From Paucimonas sp. (lineage in GTDB: Bacteria; Pseudomonadota; Gammaproteobacteria; Pseudomonadales; Pseudomonadaceae): a DNA stretch of 64,000 bases. The notes under the pieces were generated by a model. That model searched no databases and had not been told where the DNA came from. It saw only the letters and a program-made list of their open reading frames with translations. The stretch is from assembly GCA_031253995.1 (NCBI GenBank), contig JAIRVG010000053.1, forward strand, positions 1-64,000, given 5' to 3'. Below are positions 36,601-44,712 of the stretch, in pieces. A program made the position numbers and the translations under genes. How positions within the stretch are numbered: position 1 is the first letter of the stretch; every line of letters begins with the position of its first letter.

Positions 36601-38172
36601 ATGCCCTGGCCCGACCGCGACAGATTCCTGCCCTTCCTGCGCTGGCTGCCCCGGCAGAACCGCACCAGCGTCCGCCGCGACCTGCTGGTGGGCCTGAGCG
36701 GGGCCATCCTCGCCCTGCCGCAATCCATCGCCTACGCCCTGATCGCCGGCCTGCCCGCCGAATACGGGCTCTACGCCGCCATCGTCCCGGTGCTGATCGC
36801 CTGCCTCTGGGGCTCGTCCTGGCACCTGATCTGCGGCCCCACCGCCGCCATCTCCATCGTCCTCTACGCCGCTATCAGCCCGATGGCGGTGCCGGGCAGC
36901 GGCGACTACATCACCCTGGTCCTGCTGCTGACCTTCCTCGGCGGCGTATTCCAGTGGCTGCTGGGCATGCTGCGCTTCGGCGCGCTGGTGAACTTCGTCT
37001 CCCATTCCGTCGTGATCGGCTTCACCTGCGGCGCCGCGGTGGTCATCGCCCTAGGCCAACTGCCAAGCCTGATGGGCCTCGACCTGGAGAGCCAGGCCAC
37101 GGCGCTGAAGACCCTGGAAAGCCTGCTCCAGCATGCCGGCGAGCTGGACTGGCCGTCGCTGCTGCTGGGCCTCGCCACCCTGGCGCTGGGCCTGGCCATC
37201 AAGCTGCTGCGCCCGCGCTGGCCGGCCCTGTTGATAAGTCTGCTGGGCACCACCCTGCTGGCGTATTTCTGGCCCGCGATGTTCGGCCATGTCGCCCTAG
37301 TACCCGCTTTCACCGGCAAGCTGCCGCCCCTGAGCCCGGTGCCCCTGTGGGACCTGGAACTGGTCCTGCGCCTGCTGCCCGGCGCCGTGGCGGTGGGCAT
37401 GCTGGGCCTGGTCACCAGCCTGTCGATTGCCCGCTCGCTGTCGATCCGCTCCGAACAGCTGATCGACGCCAACCAGGAAATCCGCGCCCAGGGCCTGTCC
37501 AACATGGTCGGCGCCTGGTTCTCCGGCTACCTGTCCTCGGGCTCGTTCACCCGTTCCGGGCTGAGCTACGACGCCGGCGCGCAATCGCCGCTGGCCGGGG
37601 TGTTCTCTGCGTTGTGGGTGGCGCTGTTCGCCGTCGCTGGCGCGAAGTTGATCGCGCATATCCCGATTCCCGCCATGGCTGGCAGCATCCTGCTGATCTG
37701 CTGGGGCCTGGTGGATCACCGGGCGATCCGCGCGCTGTACCGGGTCAGCCGCCCGGAATTCGTGGTGATGACCCTGACCTTCTGCGCCACCCTGCTGCTG
37801 GAGTTGCAGACGGCGATCTACGCCGGGGTGCTGGCCTCGCTGTTCTTCTACCTCAAGCGCACCTCGCAGCCCCGCGTGCAGCAGGTGCGGGAAGGGGAAA
37901 TGGATGTGTTGCGGGTCGGCGGCTCGATCTTCTTCGGCGCCAGCCACTACCTGCAAGTGCGCCTGCAACGCTGCAATGCGCTGAACGTGGTGATCGACGC
38001 GCGGCAGATCAACTTCATCGACTATTCAGGGGTGGAGATGCTCCATCAGGAGGCACGGCGCTTGCGCCGCCAGGGCGGCGGGCTGACCCTGCGCCGGGCG
38101 CGGCCGCAGGTGGTGGAGGAGTTGCAGAAGTTGGAAGGCATGGAACGGTGTCCGATTCATTTCGAAGAATGA
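36601..38172 (+). CDS. SulP-family anion transporter with STAS domain
   Basis: A 523-residue membrane protein. About 10-12 membrane segments begin near residue 28; the SulP signature is PQSIAYALIAGLPAEYGLYA, with FTRSGLSYDAGAQSPLAGVF. A C-terminal cytoplasmic STAS domain follows (about 420-520; VVIDARQINFIDYSGVEMLH). The ATG at 36601 is preferred over an upstream TTG at 36571. Beside betC and choX it probably moves sulfate or choline-O-sulfate; the direction of transport cannot be told. Confidence 0.9.
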   Translation: MPWPDRDRFLPFLRWLPRQNRTSVRRDLLVGLSGAILALPQSIAYALIAGLPAEYGLYAAIVPVLIACLWGSSWHLICGPTAAISIVLYAAISPMAVPGSGDYITLVLLLTFLGGVFQWLLGMLRFGALVNFVSHSVVIGFTCGAAVVIALGQLPSLMGLDLESQATALKTLESLLQHAGELDWPSLLLGLATLALGLAIKLLRPRWPALLISLLGTTLLAYFWPAMFGHVALVPAFTGKLPPLSPVPLWDLELVLRLLPGAVAVGMLGLVTSLSIARSLSIRSEQLIDANQEIRAQGLSNMVGAWFSGYLSSGSFTRSGLSYDAGAQSPLAGVFSALWVALFAVAGAKLIAHIPIPAMAGSILLICWGLVDHRAIRALYRVSRPEFVVMTLTFCATLLLELQTAIYAGVLASLFFYLKRTSQPRVQQVREGEMDVLRVGGSIFFGASHYLQVRLQRCNALNVVIDARQINFIDYSGVEMLHQEARRLRRQGGGLTLRRARPQVVEELQKLEGMERCPIHFEE

Positions 38173-38201
38173 AACTTCGGTAGTTCAATAAATTCATGTC
38201 T

Positions 38202-38251
38202 GCAACTGACAATTCTGTCAGTTGCGCCTTTCCGTTCCCTGGTCCTAGCAT
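38202..38251 (+). promoter_or_regulatory. Promoter with 24-bp dyad operator (copy 1)
   Basis: The dyad at 38202-38225 has perfect arms GCAACTGACA and TGTCAGTTGC around ATTC. Its right end supplies a -35-like TTGCGC (38222-38227), and TAGCAT (38246-38251) follows after 18 bp as -10. The predicted start near 38258 leaves a leader of about 50 nt before the ATG at 38308. The same layout recurs at 38818 and 40445. Confidence 0.7.
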
Positions 38252-38307
38252 CGGTTGCGAACAGTTCAGGATTTACTTCGCCCATGCTTCGCCCGGAGGG
38301 GTTGGTA

Positions 38308-38778
38308 ATGGATATCAGGAAGATTTCTTTAACTTGCGCGTGTGCCCTGTTGCTCATTCAAGGCGCTGCAAACGGAGACGATGATAAGCAGCCGGGGCGA
38401 TGTTTCAAAAAATCCATAGATTACAAGTTGTATTACATGTACGGTGAAAAACCGCAATATGCGGCACCGGAAGACTTCCCCGCCGATGAACTACAGGAAT
38501 TTATCGATAGCGGCGGCAAGTTGAGAAGGAATGACGTTGTCATCAACTACACCTACCACATCGAAAACGGAATACTCACCTTCGATGCCAGCTCATCGAA
38601 AACGCCTAGCGGGGAAATCATGTATGCCTGGGAAAACTCCCCCTATACCTTCAGCAAGACAGATAGCAAGGCGTCCACACAAGTAGGTAGTCCAGGTCAC
38701 GTCAGTATCGAGGTTAACGTGTGGGACCCGGTGTGCAAAGTCAAAGGCACGAAGCGACTCGTCGCAGAAGTAAAATGA
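38308..38778 (+). CDS. Small secreted protein, PKD-like family (member 1)
   Basis: A 156-residue exported protein with a signal peptide ending about GAANG; the ATG at 38308 has GGAGG upstream. The mature part begins RCFKKSIDYKLYYMYGEKPQ. A beta-rich C-terminal half carries LTFDASSSKTPSGEIMYAWE, SKTDSKAS and WDPVCKVKGTK. Members at 38927, 39415 and 40555 share CF near the N-terminus, DASxSTTPSG-xxFAWG and DPVC. The DAS/W pattern resembles PKD/Ig-like beta-sandwich domains. The two conserved cysteines may form a disulfide. I do not recognise the family. Codon use is AT-richer than in the core genes nearby. Confidence 0.75.
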   Translation: MDIRKISLTCACALLLIQGAANGDDDKQPGRCFKKSIDYKLYYMYGEKPQYAAPEDFPADELQEFIDSGGKLRRNDVVINYTYHIENGILTFDASSSKTPSGEIMYAWENSPYTFSKTDSKASTQVGSPGHVSIEVNVWDPVCKVKGTKRLVAEVK

Positions 38779-38817
38779 AAAACTTGCTGTGGGGCGGTAG
38801 CTCAATTTTGCGGGAGT

Positions 38818-38866
38818 GCAACTGATAGTTTTGTCAGTTGCGCATCCGTGCACCTGGTTTTAGCGT
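38818..38866 (+). promoter_or_regulatory. Promoter with 24-bp dyad operator (copy 2)
   Basis: Dyad 38818-38841, arms GCAACTGATA and TGTCAGTTGC (one mismatch) around GTTT. TTGCGC (38838-38843) is followed by 17 bp and TAGCGT (38861-38866). The predicted start near 38873 is 54 nt before the ATG at 38927. The dyad centre is about 43 bp upstream of that start, the usual place for a class II activator site. Confidence 0.7.
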
Positions 38867-38926
38867 GGATAACACGGACAGCTTGGTCTTCGTTCGCTCT
38901 TCGCAAATAACCAAGGAAGAACCATC

Positions 38927-39400
38927 ATGAATCTGCATACTCACTGGCTGCCAGCAATAGGCTTGATTGCATTGGTCAGTTTCAGCACCGGCGCGCAAGC
39001 CGCGGCGCCCGCTTTATGCTTTCAGACAGAAGACGACTACCGTCGATACCAGGCCTACGGTGATGAAATTCCTCCACTTCCTGATATAGAGGAAGTGGGT
39101 GAAGATAAATACTACGAAGCCAAGGCAGAAGCCGATGAAGGCCTACCAAAAAGGAAAAACGTGAATATCAGGATAAGCCAGAGCGTATCCGGAGATAACA
39201 TCATCGCCGACGCCAGTGCTTCGACGACACCCAGTGGGCAGAAGAAATTTGCCTGGGGAAAAAGCGACATTGTCTCCAGCGCTGCCCAATACTCCAGCAG
39301 GCAAGGTTCTTCGGGAAGTTATAAAAATATCCAGCTTCACGTGTCAGATCCGGTATGCGGGGTGTCCGCCTCCGAACAAGTCCGGATAGTGACGCCCTGA
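38927..39400 (+). CDS. Small secreted protein, PKD-like family (member 2)
   Basis: A 157-residue exported protein with signal peptide ending TGAQAA; AAGGAAG lies before the ATG. The mature part starts LCFQTEDDYRRYQAYGDEIP, has an acidic middle stretch, and a C-terminal core IIADASASTTPSGQKKFAWG, then SDPVCGVSASEQV. It keeps both family cysteines. It is followed 14 bp later by member 3, with which it forms an operon under the dyad promoter at 38818. Function unknown. Confidence 0.75.
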   Translation: MNLHTHWLPAIGLIALVSFSTGAQAAAPALCFQTEDDYRRYQAYGDEIPPLPDIEEVGEDKYYEAKAEADEGLPKRKNVNIRISQSVSGDNIIADASASTTPSGQKKFAWGKSDIVSSAAQYSSRQGSSGSYKNIQLHVSDPVCGVSASEQVRIVTP

Positions 39401-39414
39401 AAGGAGCCAGACTG

Positions 39415-39780
39415 ATGAATAGCAAAACGATTTCCCTGGGTGCATGCCTGATTCTTTTCACTCAACTTTCTGCGCACGCCTCAACAACCCCCGATTTCTG
39501 TTTCGACCAGGATTCCAGCAAAAGAAAACCCATCAATATTGTCGTCAAGGAAACCCAGAAGGACGGCATGATCTACCTCGATGCCAGTTCCACCACTTCA
39601 CCCAGTGGAGAAACGTCATTTGCATGGGGTGAGAATCCAAAAAGCTTCACCGCGGCGGATAGCAAGATCTCATCCATGGCAGGCCGACCGGGAACCACCG
39701 GCGGCATACTGCTGACCGTGCTTGATCCCAGGTGCTTGGTCAGGGAGTCGAAGATGATCACCTTCACCTCCGAGCCATGA
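39415..39780 (+). CDS. Small secreted protein, PKD-like family (member 3, short)
   Basis: A 121-residue exported protein; the ATG at 39415 follows AAGGAGCC and starts a signal peptide ending about LSAHAS. It is the shortest family member: after DFCFDQDSSKRKPINIVV it goes straight to YLDASSTTSPSGETSFAWGE, TAADSKISS and LDPRCLVRESK, lacking the roughly 40-residue insert with the YGDE motif seen in the others. The C-terminal domain is thus the common unit. Both cysteines are kept. It has no dyad of its own and is co-transcribed with member 2. Confidence 0.75.
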   Translation: MNSKTISLGACLILFTQLSAHASTTPDFCFDQDSSKRKPINIVVKETQKDGMIYLDASSTTSPSGETSFAWGENPKSFTAADSKISSMAGRPGTTGGILLTVLDPRCLVRESKMITFTSEP

Positions 39781-39987
39781 TTTGCAAAAAAGTAGCCTGC
39801 AAGGTCGCATCAGGCTACGAAATTCACCGATTTCCGGCTTTCTTGTAGGCAATTTCCCAAGCATACTCCGCCGGCTTATCAGCTGTTGCGTAGTGGGGAA
39901 ACGCTGCCTAGTCTTCGTCCGTCGTTGCCAAATCAACGACCGGTTTTGACAGACCGCCTCTGAATCCCCTGTGCCGCAGTTGCTTAT
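39781..39987. other. Intergenic region without recognisable gene
   Basis: First part of a 345-bp gap between member 3 and the DUF6124-type gene. I see no open frame with a ribosome site. GTTTTGACAGACCG near 39944-39957 is echoed by GTTTGACAGCGGCG after the hairpin at 40074-40087, so the structured element that follows may be bounded by short direct repeats. Confidence 0.4.
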
Positions 39988-40065
39988 GGCAGCTGTGCGT
40001 GTGGGCACCTCACGGTGCGCCGGGGCTCCAGGGGTCCTTGGTCTGTCAACCCATGCACAGCTGCC
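39988..40065 (+). ncRNA. Structured leader candidate before the DUF6124-type gene
   Basis: GGCAGCTGTGCGTGTGGG (39988-40005) can pair with CCCATGCACAGCTGCC (40050-40065) to form a stem of about 15 pairs. Inside it lies a second hairpin GCACC-TCAC-GGTGC (40005-40018). The whole is 60 nt upstream of the ATG at 40126. It may be a leader RNA, a small RNA, or a repeat tied to this gene family. Evidence is secondary structure only. Confidence 0.35.
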
Positions 40066-40125
40066 ACCCAACCGTTTGACAGCGGCGTTGGCAGTTCCCC
40101 GTTATCTACCCCTGGAGAACTGATC

Positions 40126-40365
40126 ATGAAGAAACTCGTCCCCGATCCACCCTATGCCTACATCACTCCCGGCGTATCGCACGAAGAAGCGATCCTCAAG
40201 GCCGAGGAGTTCGTCATGAAAGCCATCGCCGCCGCCTCGGGGCTTCCCGAGCCCGCCAAGAAGCGTCATCAGGAAATGCTCGGTGAGTCACTGTTGTACA
40301 TGCGGATCGCCAAGGCATTTCTGGTCGTCGCCTCGGCGAAGTCGACGCAGAGTGTGCTGATCTGA
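40126..40365 (+). CDS. DUF6124-type small protein
   Basis: A 79-residue cytoplasmic protein; the ATG at 40126 follows TGGAGAAC. The N-terminus KKLVPDPPYAYITPGVSHEE is the hallmark of a Pseudomonas family (DUF6124/DUF3077-like) whose members start with M-x-K-x-VPDPP followed by two helices (EEAILKAEEFVMKAIAAASG; GESLLYMRIAKAFLVVASAK). Many paralogues occur per genome, often near accessory genes; function unknown. It lies between members 3 and 4 of the secreted family. Confidence 0.7.
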   Translation: MKKLVPDPPYAYITPGVSHEEAILKAEEFVMKAIAAASGLPEPAKKRHQEMLGESLLYMRIAKAFLVVASAKSTQSVLI

Positions 40366-40372
40366 TAGCGAA

Positions 40373-40406
40373 ACCTGTGGGAGCGGGTTCACCCGCTCCC
40401 ACAGGT
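40373..40406. terminator. REP-like perfect hairpin
   Basis: Perfect 16-base arms ACCTGTGGGAGCGGGT and ACCCGCTCCCACAGGT with a 2-nt loop, 7 nt after the stop of the DUF6124-type gene. No U-tract follows. Confidence 0.6.
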
Positions 40407-40444
40407 CCGCGCAAGGCTTCCTGGTAGTTCATTCATCGGGTTTC

Positions 40445-40493
40445 ACAACTGATATTTCTATCAGTTGTTCACAGGCAACTCTTGATTTAGCGT
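40445..40493 (+). promoter_or_regulatory. Promoter with 24-bp dyad operator (copy 3)
   Basis: Dyad 40445-40468, perfect arms ACAACTGATA and TATCAGTTGT around TTTC. TTGTTC (40465-40470) overlaps it, and TAGCGT (40488-40493) follows after 17 bp. The predicted start near 40500 is 55 nt before the ATG at 40555. Spacing is the same as in copies 1 and 2. Confidence 0.7.
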
Positions 40494-40554
40494 GAATATC
40501 CATCGAGCAGCTGTGTTTTCGTTCGAGTTCACTGGTACTCAGGAGCTCTGAAAT

Positions 40555-41055
40555 ATGAAACCGGGAATGCTTTCAATCGTCTCCATCCTTGCCATGACTG
40601 TCTCTTATTGCACCGGTTCTTATGCCGAAAACAACGCACCAGAGCGGTGCTTTCAGACCCACAAAGACTGGGAGGTATATACGAGGAATGGCGACGAGGT
40701 GCCTCAAAACCCCGTACCTTCCGCAACTACCGGCCAGTACGCCATGGGTTTTTATAAATTGGGTTTAGCGAGGGGTGATTACGCACATGGGCCCGCCAAG
40801 CGAAAGGCAATAATCATAAACACCACAAGCAGCCGAACGGACAACCTGGTAACTATCGACGCCAGCGGTTCCACGACGCCAGGCGGAAAGATCGAGTTCG
40901 CCTGGGGAAACGACCCTACCAACTTCAGGGCCGGAGATAGCAAAGCCACCACTGAAGTTGCAGGGTCGAGCGGCACTGTCAGCATCCTGTTGATCGTCAA
41001 GGACCCGGTGTGTGGAAAAACCGAATCGAAACAGGTCGTCGCGACCTATAACTGA
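40555..41055 (+). CDS. Small secreted protein, PKD-like family (member 4)
   Basis: A 166-residue exported protein with a signal peptide ending about TGSYAE. The mature part begins RCFQTHKDWEVYTRNGDEVP, closely like member 2 (CFQTEDDYRRYQAYGDEIP). The C-terminal core is VTIDASGSTTPGGKIEFAWG, AGDSKATTEVAGSSGTVSIL and KDPVCGKTESKQV. Two cysteines are conserved. It stands alone behind its own dyad promoter and ends 46 bp before the convergent aroE. Function unknown. Confidence 0.75.
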   Translation: MKPGMLSIVSILAMTVSYCTGSYAENNAPERCFQTHKDWEVYTRNGDEVPQNPVPSATTGQYAMGFYKLGLARGDYAHGPAKRKAIIINTTSSRTDNLVTIDASGSTTPGGKIEFAWGNDPTNFRAGDSKATTEVAGSSGTVSILLIVKDPVCGKTESKQVVATYN

Positions 41056-41101
41056 TCGTGGCGCGGGGTGTGGTTTTTTCTGGCCGCAAGAGCCCGATGA
41101 A

Positions 41102-41926
41102 TTACCCCCGCGCCAATTGCCGCCGCAGCTCCGCCAGCACCGGCGCCGTCTCCGGACGCACGCCACGCCAGATGAAGAACGCCTCCGCCGCTTGCTCGGC
41201 CAGCATCCCCAACCCATCCAGCACTTGCACCGCACCGTGCTCGCGGGCCCAGACGCAGAACGGCGTCGGCTCCTTGCCGTACATCATGTCGTAGCACACG
41301 GTCTGCCCCGGCTGGATCAGCCCCGGGTCAATCGGCGGCAGCTCACCAGCGAGGCTCGCCGAGGTGGCGTTGATGATCAGGTCCACCGGCTCTTTCAGCC
41401 AGCTGAAGCCACTGGCCGCGACCGGGCCGAGGTCGGCGAATTCGCGGGCCAGGTGCTCGGCTTTTTCCACGGTACGGTTGGCAATCACCAGCGATGCTGG
41501 CTTGTGCGCCAGCAGCGGTTCGAGCACACCACGTACCGCACCGCCAGCACCCAGCAGGAGGATGCGCTTGCCCGCCATTTCCACGCCGGCATTCACGGTG
41601 AGGTCACGGACCAGGCCAGCACCATCGGTGTTGTCGCCCTGCAGGCGGCCATCGTCGAGGCGGGTGAGGGTGTTCACCGCCCCGGCGCGCTGGGCGCGGG
41701 GGGTCAGGCTGTCGACCATGCGGAAGGCTTCTTCCTTGAACGGCACGGTGACGTTGGCACCCAGGCCTTGTTTGAAGAAGCCCTGGGCACAAGCGGTGAA
41801 GTCGTCCAGCGGGGCCAGCAGGGTGTCGTATTCCAGTGTTTCGCCGGTCTGGGCGGCGAACAACCGGTGGATCAACGGCGACTTGCTGTGGCCGATGGGA
41901 TTGCCGAATACAACATACTGGTCCAT
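41102..41926 (-). CDS. aroE: Shikimate dehydrogenase
   Basis: A 274-residue NADPH enzyme reducing 3-dehydroshikimate to shikimate. It has the shikimate-binding [13 protein letters not shown], catalytic Lys in [10 protein letters not shown], Asp in [10 protein letters not shown], and the nucleotide motif [13 protein letters not shown] with NRT. It lies downstream of hemF on the same strand (40-bp gap), the conserved Pseudomonas order. Confidence 0.98.
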   Translation of the reverse strand: MDQYVVFGNPIGHSKSPLIHRLFAAQTGETLEYDTLLAPLDDFTACAQGFFKQGLGANVTVPFKEEAFRMVDSLTPRAQRAGAVNTLTRLDDGRLQGDNTDGAGLVRDLTVNAGVEMAGKRILLLGAGGAVRGVLEPLLAHKPASLVIANRTVEKAEHLAREFADLGPVAASGFSWLKEPVDLIINATSASLAGELPPIDPGLIQPGQTVCYDMMYGKEPTPFCVWAREHGAVQVLDGLGMLAEQAAEAFFIWRGVRPETAPVLAELRRQLARG

Positions 41927-41966
41927 TCACGCGCTTCCTGGGTCAGACGGGGTGAGCACAATGGGC

Positions 41967-42974
<1,008 letters not shown>

Positions 42975-43026
42975 TCAAGCAAAAGGCGTCCGATAGGCCC
43001 TTTCCCCGATGCTCAGGAGAGTGCAG

Positions 43027-44004
43027 ATGGCCAAGCGTATCCAGTTCAGCCAGCATGGCGGCCCCGAGGTCCTGACCCTGGTCGAGTTCGAACCCAAGGC
43101 GCCCGCGGCGGGCAATGTGCGTGTGCGCAACCACGCCATCGGTCTGAATTTCATCGACACCTATTTCCGTGGCGGGCTGTACGCGCCGCCGTCGCTGCCG
43201 TCCGGCCTGGGCACCGAGGGTGCCGGGGTGGTGGAGGCGGTGGGCGAGGGCGTGACCCGCTTCAAGGCCGGTGACCGCGTGGCCTATGCCGGTGGCCCGC
43301 TGGGTGCATACAGCGAAGTGCATGAACTGCCGGCGGCCAACCTGGTGTCGCTGCCGCAGGACATCAGCTTCGAGGATGCCGCGGCGGTGATGCTCAAGGG
43401 CCTGACCGTGCAGTACCTGCTGCGCCAGACCTACGACGTGCAGCCGGGCGAGATCATCCTGTTCCATGCGGCGGCGGGCGGGGTCGGGTCGCTGGCGTGC
43501 CAATGGGCCAAGGCCCTGGGCGCGAAGCTGATCGGCACCGTGAGTTCAGCGGAAAAGGCCGAGCGCGCCAAGGCGCTGGGGGCCTGGGCGACCATCGACT
43601 ACAGCCGTGAAGACGTGGCGCAGCGGGTGCTGGAACTGACCGACGGCAAGAAATGCCCGGTGGTGTACGACGGCGTGGGGCAGGATACCTGGCTGACCTC
43701 CCTGGACTGCCTGGCGCCGCGCGGGCTGATGGTCAGCTTCGGCAATGCGTCCGGTGCGGTGAGCGGGGTGAACCTGGGGATCCTGGCGCAGAAGGGTTCG
43801 CTGTATGTCACCCGGCCGACCCTGGCGAGCTATGCCAACAATGCCGAGAACACCCAGGCGATGGCCAACGAGCTGTTCGGGATGATTGCCAGTGGCAAGG
43901 TGAAGGTGGATATCCAGCAGCGCTATCCGCTGGCGGAGGCGGCGAAGGCGCAGAGCGAGTTGTCGGCGAGGAAGACGGTGGGGTCGACTGTTCTGATTCC
44001 CTGA
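43027..44004 (+). CDS. qor: NADPH:quinone oxidoreductase (zeta-crystallin type)
   Basis: A 325-residue MDR-superfamily enzyme without zinc ligands. Signatures are GLNFIDTYFRGGLY, GTEGAGVVEAVGEGV and the nucleotide-binding loop AAAGGVGSLACQWAK. It reduces quinones using NADPH. The ATG at 43027 (AKRIQFSQHGGPEVL) follows AGGAGA; an upstream GTG is less likely. A perfect REP pair follows. Confidence 0.95.
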   Translation: MAKRIQFSQHGGPEVLTLVEFEPKAPAAGNVRVRNHAIGLNFIDTYFRGGLYAPPSLPSGLGTEGAGVVEAVGEGVTRFKAGDRVAYAGGPLGAYSEVHELPAANLVSLPQDISFEDAAAVMLKGLTVQYLLRQTYDVQPGEIILFHAAAGGVGSLACQWAKALGAKLIGTVSSAEKAERAKALGAWATIDYSREDVAQRVLELTDGKKCPVVYDGVGQDTWLTSLDCLAPRGLMVSFGNASGAVSGVNLGILAQKGSLYVTRPTLASYANNAENTQAMANELFGMIASGKVKVDIQQRYPLAEAAKAQSELSARKTVGSTVLIP

Positions 44005-44021
44005 TTTCTTGTGGTGGGGCC

Positions 44022-44101
44022 GATGGCCTCATCGCTGGCAAGCCAGCTCCCACAGGTATTGCTTACCCTGTGGGAGCTGGCTTGCCAGCGATGAGGCCAT
44101 C
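44022..44101. repeat. Perfect REP inverted pair (35-base arms)
   Basis: GATGGCCTCATCGCTGGCAA and onward (44022-44056) is the exact complement of 44067-44101, with a 10-nt centre. It separates the convergent qor and tsaC genes and can form a long cruciform or terminator hairpin. Confidence 0.88.
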
Positions 44102-44115
44102 AGCCCCACTCCAAA

Positions 44116-44673
44116 TTACCCAGCTCGAACCACCTCACCACTGGCCAGATCCCGAATCACACTCGGATTCTTCCGCCCACCCAGCGCCCCACCCAGCACC
44201 AGATCCAGCTGCCCGTGGAAATACTGTTCCACCCGCAACCGGCTCTTAGCCGCCGGACGCCCGGCCGGGTTGGCCGAGGTGGACACCAGCGGCCCCACCA
44301 GCGAACACAGGTCGCGCACCAGCGGATGATCGCTGACCCGCAGCGCCACGGTGTCATGCACCCCGGTGATCCACTCCGGCAGCATCCCCTGGTGCGGCAC
44401 CAGCCAGGTGTTCGGGCCCGGCCAGGTGCTGGCCATGCGGTCGAGCCAAAGGTCCGGGAAGTCTTCGAACAGGAAGTCGAACTGACGAATGTTGTCGGCG
44501 ATCAGGATCAGCCCCTTGTTCACCGAACGCGACTTAAGCGCCAACAGGCGATCCACCGCTTCTTCGTTCCATGGGTCACAGCCCAGGCCCCAGACCGCTT
44601 CGGTCGGATAGGCAATCACCGCTCCGGCCCGGATTTCCCGCGCGGCTTGTTGCGCACGCCAACTGTTCACCAT
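44116..44673 (-). CDS. tsaC: Threonylcarbamoyl-AMP synthase
   Basis: A 185-residue YrdC/Sua5-fold protein making threonylcarbamoyl-AMP for the t6A37 modification of ANN-decoding tRNAs. It has [18 protein letters not shown], the catalytic-site segment [14 protein letters not shown] and [14 protein letters not shown]. The ATG at 44673 ([13 protein letters not shown]) gives the standard TsaC length; the frame extends 7 codons upstream. It is 39 bp downstream of dprA, in one operon. Confidence 0.95.
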   Translation of the reverse strand: MVNSWRAQQAAREIRAGAVIAYPTEAVWGLGCDPWNEEAVDRLLALKSRSVNKGLILIADNIRQFDFLFEDFPDLWLDRMASTWPGPNTWLVPHQGMLPEWITGVHDTVALRVSDHPLVRDLCSLVGPLVSTSANPAGRPAAKSRLRVEQYFHGQLDLVLGGALGGRKNPSVIRDLASGEVVRAG

Positions 44674-44712
44674 TTTCGTTTCACTCCGCTTCAAGGCTGA
44701 TGCGCAGTTTAC

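Noticed and set aside
40481..40497. TTGATTTAGCGTG as another copy of the dispersed 22-bp unit
   Set aside because: Only the middle matches, there is no adjacent REP in the same arrangement, and the segment aligns better as the -10 region of the dyad promoter.
44022..44101. Possible CRISPR repeat pair
   Set aside because: Palindromic REP pair with a 10-nt centre; no regular repeat-spacer array and no cas genes.
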